Below, piece by piece: positions 46,982 through 55,400 of a stretch of DNA of 64,000 nucleotides (its first letter is position 1; each line of letters opens with the position of its first letter). Position numbers and translations under genes: made by a program. The notes beneath the pieces are model-generated. The model was given only the letters and a program-made list of their open reading frames with translations, did not search any database and had not been told where the DNA came from. Origin of the DNA: Aquisediminimonas profunda (GTDB taxonomy: Bacteria > Pseudomonadota > Alphaproteobacteria > Sphingomonadales > Sphingomonadaceae); NCBI RefSeq assembly GCF_019443285.1, contig NZ_CP080327.1:248001-312000 (forward strand), written 5' to 3'.

Positions 46982-48347
46982 GGAAGAAGACACGCCCCCG
47001 CTTGATGAGATGCGCCTCCTAGCCGAGGAACGGCAGGGCGACAATTCGGGTGTGCTTTCGGTCAGCGAAATATCGTCGGCCCTCAAGCGTCATGTCGAGC
47101 AGGGTTTTGGCCACGTCCGCATCCGCGGCGAGATTTCGGGCTTCAAGCGCGCAACGTCCGGCCATCTCTACCTTTCTCTGAAGGACGAGAATGCGAAGAT
47201 TGACGGCGTGATGTGGAAAGGCAATGCCGCGCGCATCCCGTTCGTTCCCCAGGACGGTGTCGAAATCATTGCAACGGGCAAGCTCACCACATATCCGGGG
47301 CGCTCCAGCTACCAGATTGTCATCGACTCGATGGAAATCGCAGGCGAAGGTGCCCTGCTGGCGTTGCTCGAAAAGCTGAAGGTCAAGCTCCAAGCCGAAG
47401 GGCTGTTCGATGCAGCACGCAAACGCCAGCTGCCTTTCCTGCCGCGCACGATCGGGGTTGTGACTTCTCCAACTGGTGCGGTCATCCGTGATATCCTTCA
47501 TAGACTGGCTGACCGATGCCCCACCCGCGTGATCGTCTGGCCCGTGCTGGTGCAGGGGCATGGCTCGGCGGAACAGGTCGCTGCGGCGGTTTCGGGCTTT
47601 TCGGCAATGCAGGGCGCGGACCGTCCGGACCTGATTATCGTCGCACGCGGTGGCGGGTCGATAGAGGATCTGTGGGGCTTCAACGAAGAAATCGTCGTCC
47701 GGGCAGTGGCCACATCCACAATCCCGGTCATTTCCGCGGTCGGGCACGAAACCGACACGACCCTGTGCGATTTTGCGGCAGATGTCCGCGCACCGACGCC
47801 AACGGCTGCAGCTGAGCTTGCGGTTCCGGTCCGCGCGGAACTGCTCGCAGGCCTGCAATCGGCGCAGGCTCGCGCATTGCGAGCTGTCCGCCGCTATGCC
47901 GAACGAGCCGATGAGCGGCTGATCGCCACGGCCCGGCGATTGCCTTCGCTGGATACGCTCCTTGGCCCGCAAAGGCAGAAGGTCGATGATTTCAGTGACC
48001 GGTTGCGTCGAGGGCTCTCGCATCGCCTTTCGGACGCTCGCGGTGACCTCGCCCGGGTCAGTGGAGCGCTTCGGCCCGTAATGCTGACGCAGCGCTTGGC
48101 CAATGCCGAACAACGCCTGGCGCAGATCTGGAGGCTAGCGGAGTCGCTCCATCCCGAAAAGCCGCTGCAACGCGGCTATGTTCTGGTGAAAGACCGACAG
48201 GGCGGAGTCGTGAGCAGCGTTACAAATGCCAATCGCGCCAAGATGCTCACCCTGACCTTTGCGGATGGTGAAGTCCCGGTGCGGGTTGAGCAAGAGGGCA
48301 GACCGGCCTATGATCGCCCGAAGCCCGACCAGCCAAGCCTGCTGTGA
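46980..48347 (+). CDS. xseA: Exodeoxyribonuclease VII large subunit
   Basis: The 455-residue protein has an N-terminal OB domain ([20 protein letters not shown], then [20 protein letters not shown]) and the nuclease core with [35 protein letters not shown] and [20 protein letters not shown], all typical of XseA. It forms ExoVII with XseB, which is not in the window. AAGGA lies 5 nt before the ATG at 46980; a start at 47013 is possible, since the first 11 residues are not conserved. Confidence 0.96.
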   Translation: MEEDTPPLDEMRLLAEERQGDNSGVLSVSEISSALKRHVEQGFGHVRIRGEISGFKRATSGHLYLSLKDENAKIDGVMWKGNAARIPFVPQDGVEIIATGKLTTYPGRSSYQIVIDSMEIAGEGALLALLEKLKVKLQAEGLFDAARKRQLPFLPRTIGVVTSPTGAVIRDILHRLADRCPTRVIVWPVLVQGHGSAEQVAAAVSGFSAMQGADRPDLIIVARGGGSIEDLWGFNEEIVVRAVATSTIPVISAVGHETDTTLCDFAADVRAPTPTAAAELAVPVRAELLAGLQSAQARALRAVRRYAERADERLIATARRLPSLDTLLGPQRQKVDDFSDRLRRGLSHRLSDARGDLARVSGALRPVMLTQRLANAEQRLAQIWRLAESLHPEKPLQRGYVLVKDRQGGVVSSVTNANRAKMLTLTFADGEVPVRVEQEGRPAYDRPKPDQPSLL

Positions 48348-48370
48348 CGGCAAATGAAGGTTTGATGCCA

Positions 48371-48568
48371 ATGTTGATGTCTCAAGGCCGAACAGCGAAG
48401 CTCCACTATATGGCGAACGGTTTTCGCGTTCTCGCTCAGGGTGAACATGTTGTTTGCGCCAAATCCGGCGCGCCTATCCCTTTGGACTTGCTGCGTTATT
48501 GGAGCGTGGTGCGTCAGGAACCCTATGCGACTGCAGAAATAGCAACAAAGGCCATGCTGGAAGAATGA
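48371..48568 (+). CDS. DUF2093 family protein
   Basis: A 65-residue protein with KLHYMANGFRVLAQGEHVVC, SGAPIPLDLLRYWSV and a C-terminal AEIATKAML. This is the DUF2093 pattern, a short alphaproteobacterial family with no known function. ATG codons at 48365, 48371 and 48377 compete; 48371 is chosen from the spacing to GAAGG. The frame starts just after xseA and its stop overlaps the M23 gene start (ATGA). Confidence 0.85.
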   Translation: MLMSQGRTAKLHYMANGFRVLAQGEHVVCAKSGAPIPLDLLRYWSVVRQEPYATAEIATKAMLEE

Positions 48569-49434
48569 TATCCTTCCGCACCGCAACGGTGCTTTCGGGA
48601 TTGACGCTCCTTTTCACAAGTGCAGATGCCGCGCCTCAGCCTGTGGCAGGAGGTTTCCCAACTGCGGCGCAGACTTCAGGGACCTTTCAGATCAATCGCC
48701 AGCCGCAGCAAGGCGCACTGGTTCGCGGCGTCGTTCCGCCGCGCACGATCCGGCTCGCGATTGACGGACACGACGTACCCTTCGCGCCGGATCGGCACTT
48801 TATTGCGGGGTTCGGGCGTGACTATGGGCCGGCTACTGTCCTGACAGCAGTCCTCGACGACGGGACCAGCATTACAGAAACATTGCCGGTGACCCCCACC
48901 CGCTGGATTGTGGAAAACCTCTACCGCCTGCCGCATTATTCCGGACCAGACGCAGAATTCGAAGCACGGCGACCGGCCGAACTTGAACAGATCGCGTCCG
49001 CGCGCAGGATCGTCACCGGTGCCCAGGGGTGGCGACAGGATTTCATCTGGCCAGTCCCGGGACGCATCACCGGGCATTTCGGAGCGCAACGAATCTATGC
49101 CGGTTCGCCCGGCGCGCCTCATGCCGGTGTCGATTTGGCGAGCGGAACAGGCACGCCGGTCTTGGCACCCGCAGACGGGGTCGTGATTCTGTCCGCAGCG
49201 CGACCGTTCACTCTTGAAGGCAATCTTGTGATGATCGACCACGGCATGGGGCTCAACAGTGCGTTCCTGCACCTTTCGCGCATCGACGTGAAACTTGGCG
49301 AAATGGTCCGCCAAGGTCAGATTATTGGTGCTGTGGGCAAAACAGGACGTGCGACCGGTCCACATCTCCATTGGGGTCTGAAGTGGAATGATGAACGCAT
49401 CGACCCGGCAATGTTAGCGCTTCCGAGCCGGTAG
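48565..49434 (+). CDS. M23 family metallopeptidase (LytM-type), exported
   Basis: The 289-residue protein has a signal peptide (residues 1-22) and a C-terminal peptidase M23 domain. PHAGVDLASGTGTPVLAPADG gives the first zinc histidine and aspartate, and GPHLHWGL the H-x-H motif, so the active site is intact. The N-terminal half (ALVRGVVPPRTIRLAIDG) is a beta domain of unknown role. Such enzymes cut peptidoglycan crosslinks. The start overlaps the DUF2093 stop by 4 nt. Confidence 0.93.
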   Translation: MISFRTATVLSGLTLLFTSADAAPQPVAGGFPTAAQTSGTFQINRQPQQGALVRGVVPPRTIRLAIDGHDVPFAPDRHFIAGFGRDYGPATVLTAVLDDGTSITETLPVTPTRWIVENLYRLPHYSGPDAEFEARRPAELEQIASARRIVTGAQGWRQDFIWPVPGRITGHFGAQRIYAGSPGAPHAGVDLASGTGTPVLAPADGVVILSAARPFTLEGNLVMIDHGMGLNSAFLHLSRIDVKLGEMVRQGQIIGAVGKTGRATGPHLHWGLKWNDERIDPAMLALPSR

Positions 49435-49440
49435 CAGATC

Positions 49441-50181
49441 TCAGGATTGCAATGGGCGCCGGCGAAACGGCCAACGCAGGAAAAGCAGGATCGTTCCGAA
49501 AATGCCCAGCACCAATCCCCCAATCGCAAAGCCAAGGAGCCAGGGCGTATTGAAATTTTCATGGTTCTTCCAATCCATGATGTGGAGGCCCCAGAAAAAG
49601 TCATAGAGACGCCATGTGCCAGTCCGGACCCCAGAAATTCGTCCATCCCCCGCCACGACATAAACCGCCGTATTGTCCGGATCGGCAAAGGCAACGCGCC
49701 AAGCCGGCAACTCGCCACGATATTCCGGGCTTTCCGCCGTCACGGCACGGACAGTAGTCGATGGCCGTGAAGCAGCGCGCCAGGATGCCAATGCGATCGC
49801 CGCGGCTTCCTCAGCGCTGACGGGCCGTGCTGCTGCACCTGTCTCGGCATCAAACAGGCGTGTCCGTTTGGTCGTCTTCAACGCAGCAACGGGCCGATTC
49901 CCGAGCATGTGATATGTGATCGCCTCGACCGGCCCATCGGCGGAAGCGATCAAACGGTTCGAATCAACCAACTTCATGGCGTGCGGCAACGGTTCGACGA
50001 CCGCACGATCTACAAGATGTTCGCCGCGCACCTTTTCGATCGGCAGGAAACTCATCAGGGCCCCGCTGGAAAACCAGATCAGCAATTGGGCACCGATGAA
50101 CAGTGCAAGCCATTTGTGAGCACGACTGGCAAACAGATGGAGACGTCGACGGCCCCGCCGTCCGGAGTGGTTCAGAACCAT
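49441..50181 (-). CDS. PepSY domain-containing membrane protein
   Basis: A 246-residue protein with an N-terminal membrane helix (residues about 19-40, LALFIGAQLLIWFSSGALM), a periplasmic PepSY-like region (DAETGAAARPVSAEEAA and ELPAWRVAFADPDNTAVYV) and a C-terminal helix with LLGFAIGGLVLGIFGTILLF. Its start lies inside the copB 3' end. PepSY proteins often accompany metal or iron-uptake systems, and the linkage suggests a role in copper handling. Confidence 0.87.
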   Translation of the reverse strand: MVLNHSGRRGRRRLHLFASRAHKWLALFIGAQLLIWFSSGALMSFLPIEKVRGEHLVDRAVVEPLPHAMKLVDSNRLIASADGPVEAITYHMLGNRPVAALKTTKRTRLFDAETGAAARPVSAEEAAAIALASWRAASRPSTTVRAVTAESPEYRGELPAWRVAFADPDNTAVYVVAGDGRISGVRTGTWRLYDFFWGLHIMDWKNHENFNTPWLLGFAIGGLVLGIFGTILLFLRWPFRRRPLQS

Positions 50182-50993
50182 GCCCTCACCCCGAAAACCA
50201 GGCTTGTAGCCCGCACCCTGTCTCCGGCGGCGCGGGCGAAGCGAGCGCTGTCGCCGAGCTTTCCCTCCCATGAAATACCGACATAGGGCGCGAATTCGCG
50301 ACGGACTTCGTATCTCAGGCGAAGGCCAAGTTCAGCTTCCGAGAGGCCCGAGCCAATTCCATTCGCCGGGACATCTTGCGCGGCAAAGTTGAGTTCGGCT
50401 CTCGGCTGCAAGATGAGCCTCTGAGTGATGCGTTCATCGTAGTATCCCTCAAGTCGCGCGAGCACATCACCCTTGTCCGACAGGAAGAGTGCACCTTCAA
50501 GCTTGACGAAATAAGGGGCCAATCCCTCAAAGCCGACGGAAGCATAGCTGCGCGGCTGCCCGGGCTCAAAATCATGCCGAACGCCCACTTGAAGGTTGAA
50601 CCAGGGATCCAGCGCCCGTGAGTAGAGCGCGCGCACCTCGCCTGCCTCGACGCCATGGCCCACCGCGCCTTCCCCTTCGGTCTTCAAGACAAAGCGATTG
50701 ATATCGCCCCCAATCCATCCCTCGCCCTCCCAGCGATAAGCATCTTGGCCTCGCTGGACGCGAAACTCGGCGAGGTTGAACACAACGCTATAGCTCGTCA
50801 TGCGACCCGCTTCGTGACGCAGCGTATTCCGCGCCGCAGCCATTAATACTGGATCGAAAATTGCATCAGCCGCATGATCCATTGTTGGCGCGGGCGCAGG
50901 CGTGTCACCGACTTCGCTTTCGGGCTGGTCCGTCTGTGCACAGACCGGTGAAGCCAGCGCCAAGCCAAAGATTATCCAGAGATGGCGGCTCAT
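50172..50993 (-). CDS. copB: Copper resistance protein B
   Basis: A 273-residue outer-membrane protein with a signal peptide (residues 1-19). After a short acidic linker with a few histidines, the sequence alternates polar and hydrophobic residues as in a beta barrel (YSVVFNLAEFRVQRGQDAYR, LYSRALDPWFNLQVGVRHD) and ends in F, as outer-membrane barrels do. The Met/His-rich repeats seen in Pseudomonas CopB are nearly absent. The start overlaps the copA stop by 4 nt. Confidence 0.92.
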   Translation of the reverse strand: MSRHLWIIFGLALASPVCAQTDQPESEVGDTPAPAPTMDHAADAIFDPVLMAAARNTLRHEAGRMTSYSVVFNLAEFRVQRGQDAYRWEGEGWIGGDINRFVLKTEGEGAVGHGVEAGEVRALYSRALDPWFNLQVGVRHDFEPGQPRSYASVGFEGLAPYFVKLEGALFLSDKGDVLARLEGYYDERITQRLILQPRAELNFAAQDVPANGIGSGLSEAELGLRLRYEVRREFAPYVGISWEGKLGDSARFARAAGDRVRATSLVFGVRAWF

Positions 50994-52747
50994 GCCTCGC
51001 CACCATCCGGTCGGACAGTCACAACCCGGAACATGCCCGCCATCATGTGGAGCATCATATGACAATGAAATGCCCAGTCGCCGAGGGCATCGGCGGTCAG
51101 GTCAAGCGACACCTTCCCGCCAGGCAGGACGTTCACGGTGTGCTTCAAGGGACGGTGACCGGCATCGCCGGTGACGAGCTCAAAGAAGTGCCCATGCAGG
51201 TGAATGGGATGCGGCATCATGGTATCGTTGATCAGGTTCAGCCTGACCCGTTCATTGTGGCGAAAAGGGATTGGCTCGGCACCATCGCTCAACTTCACGC
51301 CATCGAATGACCACATGTATCGTTCCATGTTCGCAGTGAGATGAAGGTCCAACTCTCGTGAAGGACGACGTGGGTCAGGATTTCTGTCGAGCGATCTGAG
51401 TTGGCGATAGGTCAATACGCGGTGCGTGACATCTTCCAGGCCCGTTGGTCGCTCTCCCGTTCGATCGACAGGCATCACAGAGAGCATGGCCACGCCGGGC
51501 CCCATCTTCACCTGCGGGGCAACTGAAGGATCAAGCATCTTCATTGAGCCCATGTCATGACCCATCGCGGCATGATCCATCCCCGCCATATCTCCGCCCG
51601 ACATGTTCATGTCGCCCATGCCCATGTCTTTCATCGTCAGCAGCGGGCGATCACGCAGAGATGGAATATCTCCTGCCATCCCTATGCGTGGAGCCAACGT
51701 AGCGCGGCAAAGGCCGGAACGGTCAATCGACTCTGCAATGAACCCAAAGGACCGATCCTCCAAAGGCTGTACGATCACATCATAGGTTTCAGCGATAGCG
51801 ATCTGGAACTCATCCGTTTCAACCGGCTGGACATTCTGGCCGTCTGCCGCAACGACAATCATTGGCAAACCCGGAATCCGGACGTTGAAGTTGGTCATCG
51901 AGGCAGCATTGATGATTCGAAGCCGAACGCGCTCACCGGGATTGAAGAGACCGGTCCAATTACCCGTCGTGTCATGGCCGTTGACCAGATAGGTATAGGT
52001 CGACCCGGTGACGTCGGCAATGTCGGTCGGGTCCATCCGCATCCTGGCCCACATCCGGCGCTCCGCAGCAGACTGGTCCCTGCCTTTCAGCTTGCCCGCA
52101 AGCGTCTGCTTGTTCATGTTGAAATAGCCGCCCATGGCCTTCAGCTTCCGCATTTGCTCCATCGCGTGCATGGCGCTCCAGTCCGAAAGGACGATCACAT
52201 GCTCCCGGTCATAGGCCACAGGATCGGCATTCGCGGGATCAATCACGATGGCGCCATATTGGCCCATGGTCTCCTGCATGTTCGAATGACTGTGATACCA
52301 ATAGGTGCCGGCTTGACGGACCTCGAACTCATAGTTGAAGGTTTCGCCCGGCTTGATGCCCGGAAAGCTGATTCCGGGCACGCCGTCCATCTGGAAGGGC
52401 AGTAGCAGCCCGTGCCAATGAATTGACGTGTCTTCATCGAGCGTATTGGTTACGGCGATCCGGACTTTCTGCCCTTCCTTCAGCCGAATGATCGGGCCGG
52501 GCACTGTGCCGTTGATCGTAAATGCGTGACTGGCTTTCCCGCCGACAGAAAGATGAGCCTGCCCAATCGAGAGCGAAATCGAATCGCCGCTGAGCGTTTC
52601 AGGCGCGTTTGAAATTCCCGGCGACCCACTCGCAGCCCAAGCGGGAAAAAGTGACGTAACCGCGATGCTTCCGCCAGCATAGGCTGCGCATTTGAGCACT
52701 CCGCGACGGTCAAGTAGCGGGACGAGGATCTTCTGTTTCGGTTTCAT
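50990..52747 (-). CDS. copA: Multicopper oxidase, copper resistance protein CopA
   Basis: The 585-residue periplasmic oxidase has a Tat signal (D-R-R-G-V-L-K at residues 13-19). The four copper motifs are visible: IHWHGLLLP, YWYHSHSNMQ, HPIHLHGHFFEL and WAFHCHMMLHMMAGMF, giving type 1, 2 and 3 sites. A methionine-rich stretch, MKDMGMGDMNMSGGDMAGMD, lies before residue 430 and probably binds Cu(I). The ATG at 52747 is preferred over TTG at 52750. It is transcribed with copB and the PepSY gene, divergent from copC. Confidence 0.96.
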   Translation of the reverse strand: MKPKQKILVPLLDRRGVLKCAAYAGGSIAVTSLFPAWAASGSPGISNAPETLSGDSISLSIGQAHLSVGGKASHAFTINGTVPGPIIRLKEGQKVRIAVTNTLDEDTSIHWHGLLLPFQMDGVPGISFPGIKPGETFNYEFEVRQAGTYWYHSHSNMQETMGQYGAIVIDPANADPVAYDREHVIVLSDWSAMHAMEQMRKLKAMGGYFNMNKQTLAGKLKGRDQSAAERRMWARMRMDPTDIADVTGSTYTYLVNGHDTTGNWTGLFNPGERVRLRIINAASMTNFNVRIPGLPMIVVAADGQNVQPVETDEFQIAIAETYDVIVQPLEDRSFGFIAESIDRSGLCRATLAPRIGMAGDIPSLRDRPLLTMKDMGMGDMNMSGGDMAGMDHAAMGHDMGSMKMLDPSVAPQVKMGPGVAMLSVMPVDRTGERPTGLEDVTHRVLTYRQLRSLDRNPDPRRPSRELDLHLTANMERYMWSFDGVKLSDGAEPIPFRHNERVRLNLINDTMMPHPIHLHGHFFELVTGDAGHRPLKHTVNVLPGGKVSLDLTADALGDWAFHCHMMLHMMAGMFRVVTVRPDGGEA

Positions 52748-52930
52748 CAATCAAGTTTCGCTGAATGGAGACTTTTGTTACCTGCGCAAAGCGGCGTTCG
52801 CCATCTGCACTATAGGGCTGTCGCCGAATGGGTGAACAGGGCATTCACGCTTCGGCAAGGTCCGATGTGGAATTTCCGATTTGCGACCGTGCAATTACTT
52901 TCATTGACCGATTTGATCGAGGAACGACTT

Positions 52931-53317
52931 ATGACCCAATTCAGCAGACTGTCAAAGATGGCAACTCTCGCCGCGCTCTGCATAGCCAACCCATTGTTCG
53001 CTCATGTGAAGCTCACGGCTTCGAGTCCGGCTGTAAATGCAAAAATCGCCAAGCCGGGAAAGATTGTTCTTACATTCTCTGACAAGGTGGTTGCGACGAC
53101 TTTCAAAACCGAACTGATGATGGTGAGCATGCCGGGGATGGCAGACCACCCCCCGATGAAAATGGCCGGCTACTCGACGCAGATGAGCGCGGATGGAAAG
53201 TCCGTCACTTTGCTTTTGAAGCGTGCGCTTCCAACCGGGGGTTATGTCCTGAAATGGTCCGCTGCTGGGAATGATGGGCACAACGTCACTGGTGAATTGC
53301 CCTTCAACGTGAAATAG
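52931..53317 (+). CDS. copC: Copper resistance protein CopC
   Basis: A 128-residue periplasmic protein with a signal peptide (ending LFAHVK); cleavage before the histidine would leave a free N-terminal His, the Cu(II) ligand in CopC proteins. VLTFSDKV and WSAAGNDGHNVTGELPF carry the other ligands, including an aspartate and the H of DGH. The central MMVSMPGMADHPPMKM is methionine-rich and suggests Cu(I) binding too. copD, usually next, is absent. GAGGA precedes the ATG. Confidence 0.93.
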   Translation: MTQFSRLSKMATLAALCIANPLFAHVKLTASSPAVNAKIAKPGKIVLTFSDKVVATTFKTELMMVSMPGMADHPPMKMAGYSTQMSADGKSVTLLLKRALPTGGYVLKWSAAGNDGHNVTGELPFNVK

Positions 53318-54503
53318 GCCTGCGCATTCCTCTTTCGGCCATGACAACCAAGGCAAGGAAGGCGAATCCACCCCCGGCGCCAAAAGTCACCGCCGACCCG
53401 AACATATCCCAAAATACTCCCGCCAAAAGGTTTGCGACGAGCATGGTGACGCCGACAGCCAGATTGAACAGGCCGAATGCGGAGCCCCTGAAAGCTGGGG
53501 GCGCAGATTCGGCGACCATTTTGGCCAACAGCCCCTGTGTCAGCGCCATGTGTGCGCCCCACAAGGCAATGCCGGCAAAGACCCCCGGCAAGCCTTGCGC
53601 CCATGCCAGGCAGAAGTCAGCCGCGACGAGACAGGCAAGCCCCAGGAGCATCGGGCGCACGGGCCCACGATCATCTGCCATTGCGCCTGCGGGATAGGAC
53701 CCAAGCGAATAGACAAGGTTCATTGCAACCAAGACAAGCGGAGCAAGGGCAAGGGGCAGTCCGGCAGCATTCGCCTTGAGAACAATGAAGGCCTCGCTGA
53801 AGCGTGCCATCGTGAAGACAATGCCGATCCCGACGACGGCCCAAAAGCTTCGGTCTAGCGCGCGCAGGTCCTTCATGGTGACGGGTGCTTGCGGTTGGGC
53901 TTTTATCGCTTCTTTGCCTTCTTCAATCCCGAAGAGAACAAGCAGAACTGCAACAAATCCAGGAATCGCTGCGACCCAGAAAACGCTGCGCATGTCATTT
54001 GCAAACAGGGCCATCAATCCGACCGCCGCAAGCGGGCCGGCAAAGGCCCCGACCGTATCGAGCGACTGACGAAGCCCATAGGCTCGTCCCCGAATTTCCG
54101 GCGGCGTGACATCGGCTACCAGCGCATCGCGCGGCGCGCCGCGAAGTCCCTTTCCGATACGGTCTACAAATCGGGCACCGAGAATCGGTATTGGACCGAC
54201 GGCAAGAGCAAAGAGCGGTTTCGAGGCGGCCCCAAGGCCGTAGCCAAGAAGAATGAGCGGCTTGCGACGTCCCAGCCTGTCGGAAACATAGCCAGAAAAG
54301 ACTTTGGAAATCGAGGCAGTCGCTTCAGCTACTCCGTCGATTAGCCCGACCAAGGCGACGCTCGCGCCAAGCACTGTCGTCAGAAAAAGGGGCAAAAGCC
54401 CGTGGATGATTTCGGACGAAATATCCATGAACAGGCTGACAAAGCCAAGCGCCCATACCGTGCGGGGAATGGCAGGGCGGCGGGATTCCCCGTCCGGGTT
54501 CAA
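53304..54503 (-). CDS. MFS transporter
   Basis: A 399-residue major facilitator with about eleven to twelve membrane helices and the loop motif GYVSDRLGRRKPLILLGYG between helices 2 and 3 (residues about 71-89), which matches the G-x-x-x-D-x-x-G-R-R motif. The start is a TTG overlapping the stop of the cyclase gene (TTGA); no ATG lies in range before the first helix. Its 3' end overlaps the copC stop. Substrate unknown; the copper context may be accidental because the gene belongs to the acnA-side transcript. Confidence 0.85.
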   Translation of the reverse strand: MNPDGESRRPAIPRTVWALGFVSLFMDISSEIIHGLLPLFLTTVLGASVALVGLIDGVAEATASISKVFSGYVSDRLGRRKPLILLGYGLGAASKPLFALAVGPIPILGARFVDRIGKGLRGAPRDALVADVTPPEIRGRAYGLRQSLDTVGAFAGPLAAVGLMALFANDMRSVFWVAAIPGFVAVLLVLFGIEEGKEAIKAQPQAPVTMKDLRALDRSFWAVVGIGIVFTMARFSEAFIVLKANAAGLPLALAPLVLVAMNLVYSLGSYPAGAMADDRGPVRPMLLGLACLVAADFCLAWAQGLPGVFAGIALWGAHMALTQGLLAKMVAESAPPAFRGSAFGLFNLAVGVTMLVANLLAGVFWDMFGSAVTFGAGGGFAFLALVVMAERGMRRPISR

Positions 54504-55174
54504 CCTGCAACGACCGCAAAGGCGCGGACAGGAAACGTGCCAAAGCCTTTTACCTTTGGCGGTACCGCGCAGAAGCGGAAGTTACTGTCCGGCAATGCCC
54601 CAAGATTGGTCATATGCTCGACAATCGGAATGTCCGCGCCGAGAAGCGCCGTGTGGATCGGCCGCGAGCGGGTGCGGGTATCGTCGATATTGTAGCTGTC
54701 GATCCCGACCAACGCGGCACCACGATCCACCAGAAGGCGCGCTGCGGCTTCCGTCAGAAACGGATGGTTCTCGAAATACGGTTCGGTACGCCAGAACCGA
54801 TCCCAACCGGTATGGACCAGCACGGCCTTCCCCGAAACATCCAGGCCTGCGAAAGCATTCGTATCGACGGCAAGTCCGTGCTCAAATGGCTGGTGGACGA
54901 CGACTCCGTCAAGCTCTGCCAATTGCGACAGATCGAGTCCAGCAAGGTCTTTGCCCTCCGCAAAGCGATGAAACGGGCTATCGATGTACGTGCCAGTATT
55001 CGCGACCATGTCGATGCGCCCGATCTGGAAGGTCGAGCCATCGTCATAATGGCTGCCCGATGCCTCACGCTCCCAATAGTCGCAGATGACCGGTGCGGGC
55101 AGCCCCATGAACGTAACCATGCCATGTTCAATCTCGTGTGAAAGATCGATCAGTCGGTCCTGCGCATCTTCCAT
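54500..55174 (-). CDS. Cyclase family protein (kynurenine formamidase-like)
   Basis: A 224-residue protein of the cyclase/kynurenine formamidase fold: LIDLSHEIEHGMVTFMG at the start, ANTGTYIDSPFHRF (about residues 58-71) and TGWDRFW in the middle, and VGIDSYNIDD near residue 145. The metal-binding H-x-G-T-H-x-D motif is altered to N-x-G-T-Y-x-D (N59, Y63, D65), so two of the usual ligands are missing. Its start lies within the 3' end of the CBU_0592-type gene (25-nt overlap), and it overlaps the MFS gene by 4 nt. Confidence 0.87.
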   Translation of the reverse strand: MEDAQDRLIDLSHEIEHGMVTFMGLPAPVICDYWEREASGSHYDDGSTFQIGRIDMVANTGTYIDSPFHRFAEGKDLAGLDLSQLAELDGVVVHQPFEHGLAVDTNAFAGLDVSGKAVLVHTGWDRFWRTEPYFENHPFLTEAAARLLVDRGAALVGIDSYNIDDTRTRSRPIHTALLGADIPIVEHMTNLGALPDSNFRFCAVPPKVKGFGTFPVRAFAVVAG

Positions 55175-55389
55175 AATGCATATACTCCGATGCCCATCCA
55201 GATAAGATTGAGCGCCGCCGATGGCAGTGCCCTGTTTACCCAGCCATTGATCAGGAAGCCCATCGAGCCAACGACATTCATTACCTGATAGGCCACCGAC
55301 TGCGCCTTGAGGCGGCCCAAGGTCAACAGGATATAAGCGAGCAGGATGAGAATTGCGCCTGCCCACCCGACGACTTCGACAAGGATCAA
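55150..55389 (-). CDS. CBU_0592 family small membrane protein
   Basis: A 79-residue protein with two or three hydrophobic helices (residues about 3-22, 35-50 and 57-73). EVVGWAGAILILLAYILLTLGR and SVAYQVMNVVGSMGFLINGW match the CBU_0592-like family of unknown function. The start is a TTG at 55389, as no ATG is available. It begins 11 bp after acnA and overlaps the cyclase gene. Confidence 0.8.
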   Translation of the reverse strand: MILVEVVGWAGAILILLAYILLTLGRLKAQSVAYQVMNVVGSMGFLINGWVNRALPSAALNLIWMGIGVYALWKMRRTD

Positions 55390-55400
55390 TGGGGCTGAGC

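Noticed and set aside
45716-47005. Plus-strand ORF opposite purD
   Set aside because: purD is unmistakable on the other strand; this frame is its shadow.
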